Part shown: piece by piece, positions 50,035 to 52,292 of the stretch
Numbering within the stretch: the first letter of the stretch is position 1
Layout of the letters: each line of letters starts with the position of its first letter
Origin: an uncultured Acidobacteriia bacterium
Lineage (GTDB): Bacteria; Acidobacteriota; Terriglobia; Bryobacterales; Bryobacteraceae
DNA: 52,292 nt
Assembly: GCA_903907865.1 (NCBI GenBank)
Contig: CAIVPR010000046.1
Location: 1 to 52,292 of the forward strand
Reading direction: 5' to 3'
Made by a program: the position numbers and the translations under genes
The notes under the pieces: model-generated
Databases searched by the model: none
The model's input: only the letters and a program-made list of their open reading frames with translations
What the model was told of the DNA's origin: nothing

Positions 50035-50905
50035 CCGGCGACAAGGCGTCGCCGTCCGAATAGACAGCAATCCGATGGTTCACGAACGCAAGGTTGGCGT
50101 TGGTGCGCACCGAAGGCATGTGGCACGCCGCGCACGGGCGACCGGTCACCGAAGCGCTGTGTTTCGGCGCGGCGTGACATCCCAGGCACGCTTTGTTGTA
50201 GGTTTCCTGGCGGACTTCCAACGCCTGGTGAGGCGAATGGCAGGTGGTGCACATCAGTTTCCCGGCGGACTTCTGGAAGCAGACACTCGCCGCAAGCAGC
50301 AGCGGCTGGTGTCGCGAGTTCCACGGATCGAGCAGGTTGCTGCCGTCCTCCGCCGAGGACTGCACCCGGTGGCAGGCTCCGCAGGCCGTGTTCATCGCCG
50401 CGCCGCCCTGCTCGCCCGGCTTCTTGAGGCTCACCTTGGTTGGATTCGCAGCATGCTCGGCACCCGGCCCGTGGCAGTCTTCGCAGCGGACACCCAGCTC
50501 GTGAGGCTGGATCGTGCCACTGCCATCCACCTGCAGCGGTCCAGTCGAGTGGCACGAAAAGCAGCGCAGGATTCCGGCAGAGGGGTCAAAGAGGCGGTAC
50601 CGAAGTCCCCTAGTGTCGGCGTGTCCGGGCGTGGTGTCGAACCGCTTGGTCGCGGTGTACCAAGTTTCGCCGTGCTCCAGATAGTCGGTCGCGTTCAACT
50701 GGCTGACGAACGTGACGGCCTGATTCCCCGCCCCGAACGCCCACTGCTCCGGTTCGGTCGCCGCCGGCGGGCGCAGCGCGCGGGCATGTCCGCTCGCGGA
50801 TTGTGCCGCATATTCCACCGGATGGCACTGTTTGCAGACCTCGGCTGTGGCATACGGCCCGGCCCGGAGCGAGACGGCGAACATCAATGGTACCAGCAGC
50901 TTCAT
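50015..50905 (-). CDS. secreted heptaheme cytochrome c
   Basis: 296 residues with a signal peptide (KLLVPLMFAVSLRAG) and seven CxxCH heme sites: CKQCH (from 24), CFSCH, CEDCH, CGACH, CTTCH, CLGCH and CAACH. The arrangement, with PYATAEVCKQCHPVEYAAQSASGHARA at the start and CEDCHGPGAEHAA in the middle, resembles cytochrome c554-like and tetraheme-derived extracellular electron carriers. Extra histidines (HARA, HGPGAEH, NSRHQ, NHRIAVY) could serve as distal heme ligands. It likely moves electrons in the periplasm. Single gene; overlaps the convergent TPR gene by 20 bases. The ribosome binding site is weak. Confidence 0.88.
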   Translation of the reverse strand: MKLLVPLMFAVSLRAGPYATAEVCKQCHPVEYAAQSASGHARALRPPAATEPEQWAFGAGNQAVTFVSQLNATDYLEHGETWYTATKRFDTTPGHADTRGLRYRLFDPSAGILRCFSCHSTGPLQVDGSGTIQPHELGVRCEDCHGPGAEHAANPTKVSLKKPGEQGGAAMNTACGACHRVQSSAEDGSNLLDPWNSRHQPLLLAASVCFQKSAGKLMCTTCHSPHQALEVRQETYNKACLGCHAAPKHSASVTGRPCAACHMPSVRTNANLAFVNHRIAVYSDGDALSPVTLAKH

Positions 50906-50940
50906 CCACTGTCATTGTCCGCCATTCGGCCCTGCGGGGT

Positions 50941-50970
50941 TTGACAAAGGAGCACCCCATGTGAAAAACT
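50941..50970 (+). promoter_or_regulatory. candidate promoter of the third TonB-dependent receptor
   Basis: A perfect TTGACA at 50941 is followed after 18 bases by AAAACT (50965-50970), a weak -10. The receptor ATG is at 51017. Confidence 0.4.
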
Positions 50971-51016
50971 GAACCCACAGACCCTGAGGTCAGTCGCTAT
51001 TTTTTCGGGAGTTTCG

Positions 51017-52156
51017 ATGTACAAAATTTTCCTCGCATTTCTTCTGCCCGCGCTCATGGTGCCCGCGATCATGCTGGCACAGAACACGTCCTGCTCGATT
51101 TCCGGCACCGTCCTCGATCCAGGCGGCGCCACAGTCCCCAACGCCAAAGTCAGCATTACCGGCGACCAAAACGGCTTCGTCCGCGTCGTTAGCACCACCC
51201 GGGAGGGCTTTTTCTCCATCCCAGACCTCACTCCGGCCACCTTCACCGTGGCCGTGGAAGCGCCCGGCTTCAAGGTCTACAAAGAAACCGGCATCACCAT
51301 CAACGCCTCCGAGCAGCGCGCGCTCGGCCAGATCCGGCTGCAGGTGGGCCGCGCTTCCGAATCCGTGACCGTTGAAGCCGAAGCCGTCAGCGTGAATCTC
51401 GCCAACGGCGAACGCGCGGGCACGTTGAGCGGCGAGCAACTGGACCAGATCGCCCTCCGCGGCCGCGACCTTTTCGATGCCGTCAGCCTGATGGCCGGCG
51501 TTGTCGACACCAGCGACGGTCGCGACGCGCCATCGCCGAACAGCATCGCCAACATCTACATCCTCGGCGGCCGCAACGATTCGAAGAACATGACCATCGA
51601 CGGCGTCACCAACCTCGACACCGGCTCCAACGGCACCGTGCACAGCATGCCGTCCATGGACTCCGTCGCCGAGGTCAAGGTGCTCATGTCGGCCTACTCG
51701 GCTGAAAACGGCCGCAACCCGTCCTCGATCAACGTGATCACCAAGGGCGGCGGCTCCCAGTACCATGGCCAGTCCTCCTACTACTTCCGCAACGAGGATC
51801 TCAACGCCAACAACTATTTCTCGAACCTCGCCGGACGCCCGATCCAGAAGTACCGCTACAACATCGGCAGCTACTACATCGGCGGGCCGGTCCAGATTCC
51901 GCACATCCTGAAGAACACCCACAAGCTGTTCTTCTTCTTCAACCAGGAGTACCAGCTCCAGGTCGTGTCCTACTCGGTGAACACCAAGACGGTTCCGACA
52001 GCGCTCGAACGCGCGGGGGACTTCTCGAAGTCGGTCAACACGAACGGCTCCAAGATCACGGTCAACGATCCGCTGAACAACAAGACCGCGTTCGCCGGTA
52101 ACATCATTCCCTCTTCCCGGCTCAATCCGGTGGGCCAGGCGATCCTCAAGATGTTC
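51017..52156 (+). pseudogene. Oar-like TonB-dependent receptor, truncated by an ISL3 element
   Basis: About 380 residues survive: signal peptide (YKIFLAFLLPALMVPAIMLAQ), carboxypeptidase-regulatory-like domain (CSISGTVLDPGGATVPNAKVSI...GFFSIPDLTPATFTVAVEAPGF), plug region (LRGRDLFDAVSLMAGVVDTSDG, YILGGRNDSKNMTIDGVTN, MDSVAEVKVLMSAYSAENGRN) and the first barrel strands (YHGQSSYYFRNEDLNANNYFSN). Host reading ends at about 52156 after LNPVGQAILKMF; the frame then runs 19 codons of IS sequence to a stop at 52216. Nearly the whole barrel is lost, so the protein cannot work. GGGAG precedes the ATG. Confidence 0.85.
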
Positions 52157-52292
52157 GGTTCTTCGCTGTTTTATGTGGGTAGGACCTTCAGGTCGAGCTT
52201 GCCGGCGATGAGGTAGATCATGGTGATGAGGTTCTTGTCGGAGCGGTAGCCGCGCGCTTTGGCCTTGGCGGCTTGAATGAGGCTGTTGATGC
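52157..52292 (-). mobile_element. end of an ISL3-family insertion sequence
   Basis: The receptor reading breaks at GGTTCTTCGCTGTTTTATGT (from 52157), which starts with GG as ISL3-type terminal repeats do, 14 bases outside the transposase stop. The transposase reads inward from the window edge. An 8-bp target duplication would be AGATGTTC (52149-52156). The rest of the element lies outside the window. Confidence 0.75.
52171..52292 (-). CDS. ISL3-family transposase, C-terminal fragment
   Basis: Entering from the right edge, 40 codons encode INSLIQAAKAKARGYRSDKN, then LITMIYLIAGKLDL and a TAA stop at 52171. The NxLIQxAKxxARGYR...MIYLIAGKL pattern is the hallmark C-terminus of ISL3-type (IS204/IS1001/IS1096/IS1165) transposases. 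Partial only because the window ends here. Confidence 0.8.
   Translation of the reverse strand, partial: INSLIQAAKAKARGYRSDKNLITMIYLIAGKLDLKVLPT

Overview
The window is GC-rich and densely coded, and its gene content points to an Acidobacteriota genome, most likely of the Solibacter/Bryobacter type. The basis is three very large Oar-like TonB-dependent receptors with N-terminal carboxypeptidase-regulatory domains, a DUF1549/DUF1553 plus DUF1501 cytochrome pair, YVTN beta-propellers, a DUF6677-like membrane protein, a PEP-CTERM protein and CHAT-TPR proteins. This taxonomic call is inference from gene content; there is no rRNA or tRNA gene to confirm it. Both window ends lie inside insertion sequences: the last 43 codons of an IS66-type transposase at the left and the last 40 codons of an ISL3-type transposase at the right. 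Each IS has cut into a host gene, so the window looks like a whole contig broken at repeats.

Left part (1-15700). An IS66 end truncates a hybrid sensor kinase. A two-gene minus-strand unit follows, encoding a VioB-like ferritin-fold protein and an unrecognised partner, with a good promoter of its own. Next come a translationally coupled pair (BNR-repeat protein and secreted toroid-like protein), a PEP-CTERM protein with HAF-type repeats, an outer-membrane barrel protein, two small membrane proteins, apaG, a cytochrome c/copper monooxygenase-like protein carrying an in-frame 15-bp tandem repeat, a DUF4331 protein, and a TPR/HEAT gene pair.

Middle (15700-30000). A TonB-dependent receptor is interrupted by an in-frame amber codon 91 codons before its natural end, which is followed by a strong terminator. 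Then comes a regulatory and surface block: an XRE regulator fused to an IrrE-like domain whose zinc motif is lost, a membrane-anchored TPR-CHAT protease divergent from a secreted repeat protein, and an ECF sigma / membrane anti-sigma / secreted protein operon. This is the best candidate here for an undescribed functional unit. Two tandem paralogous beta-propeller genes follow.

Right part (30000-52292). A PSCyt1-DUF1549-DUF1553 / DUF1501 operon with glycine-rich and charged insertions is followed by a secreted metallo-beta-lactamase-fold hydrolase. A small lower-GC accessory patch comes next (frameshifted secreted pseudogene, HEPN-like protein, 42-codon ORF, palindrome). Then there is a six-gene urea/guanidine carboxylase locus: two DUF1989 subunits, the biotin carboxylase-carboxyltransferase, and an ABC transporter. 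It has no allophanate hydrolase and no guanidine-I riboswitch that I can recognise. The window closes with a second TonB-dependent receptor, a TPR protein, a heptaheme cytochrome c overlapping it tail to tail, and a third receptor cut off by the ISL3 element.

No CRISPR array, prophage, tRNA or rRNA was seen. All positions come from reading the sequence; family names come from recognising motifs, not from database searches.
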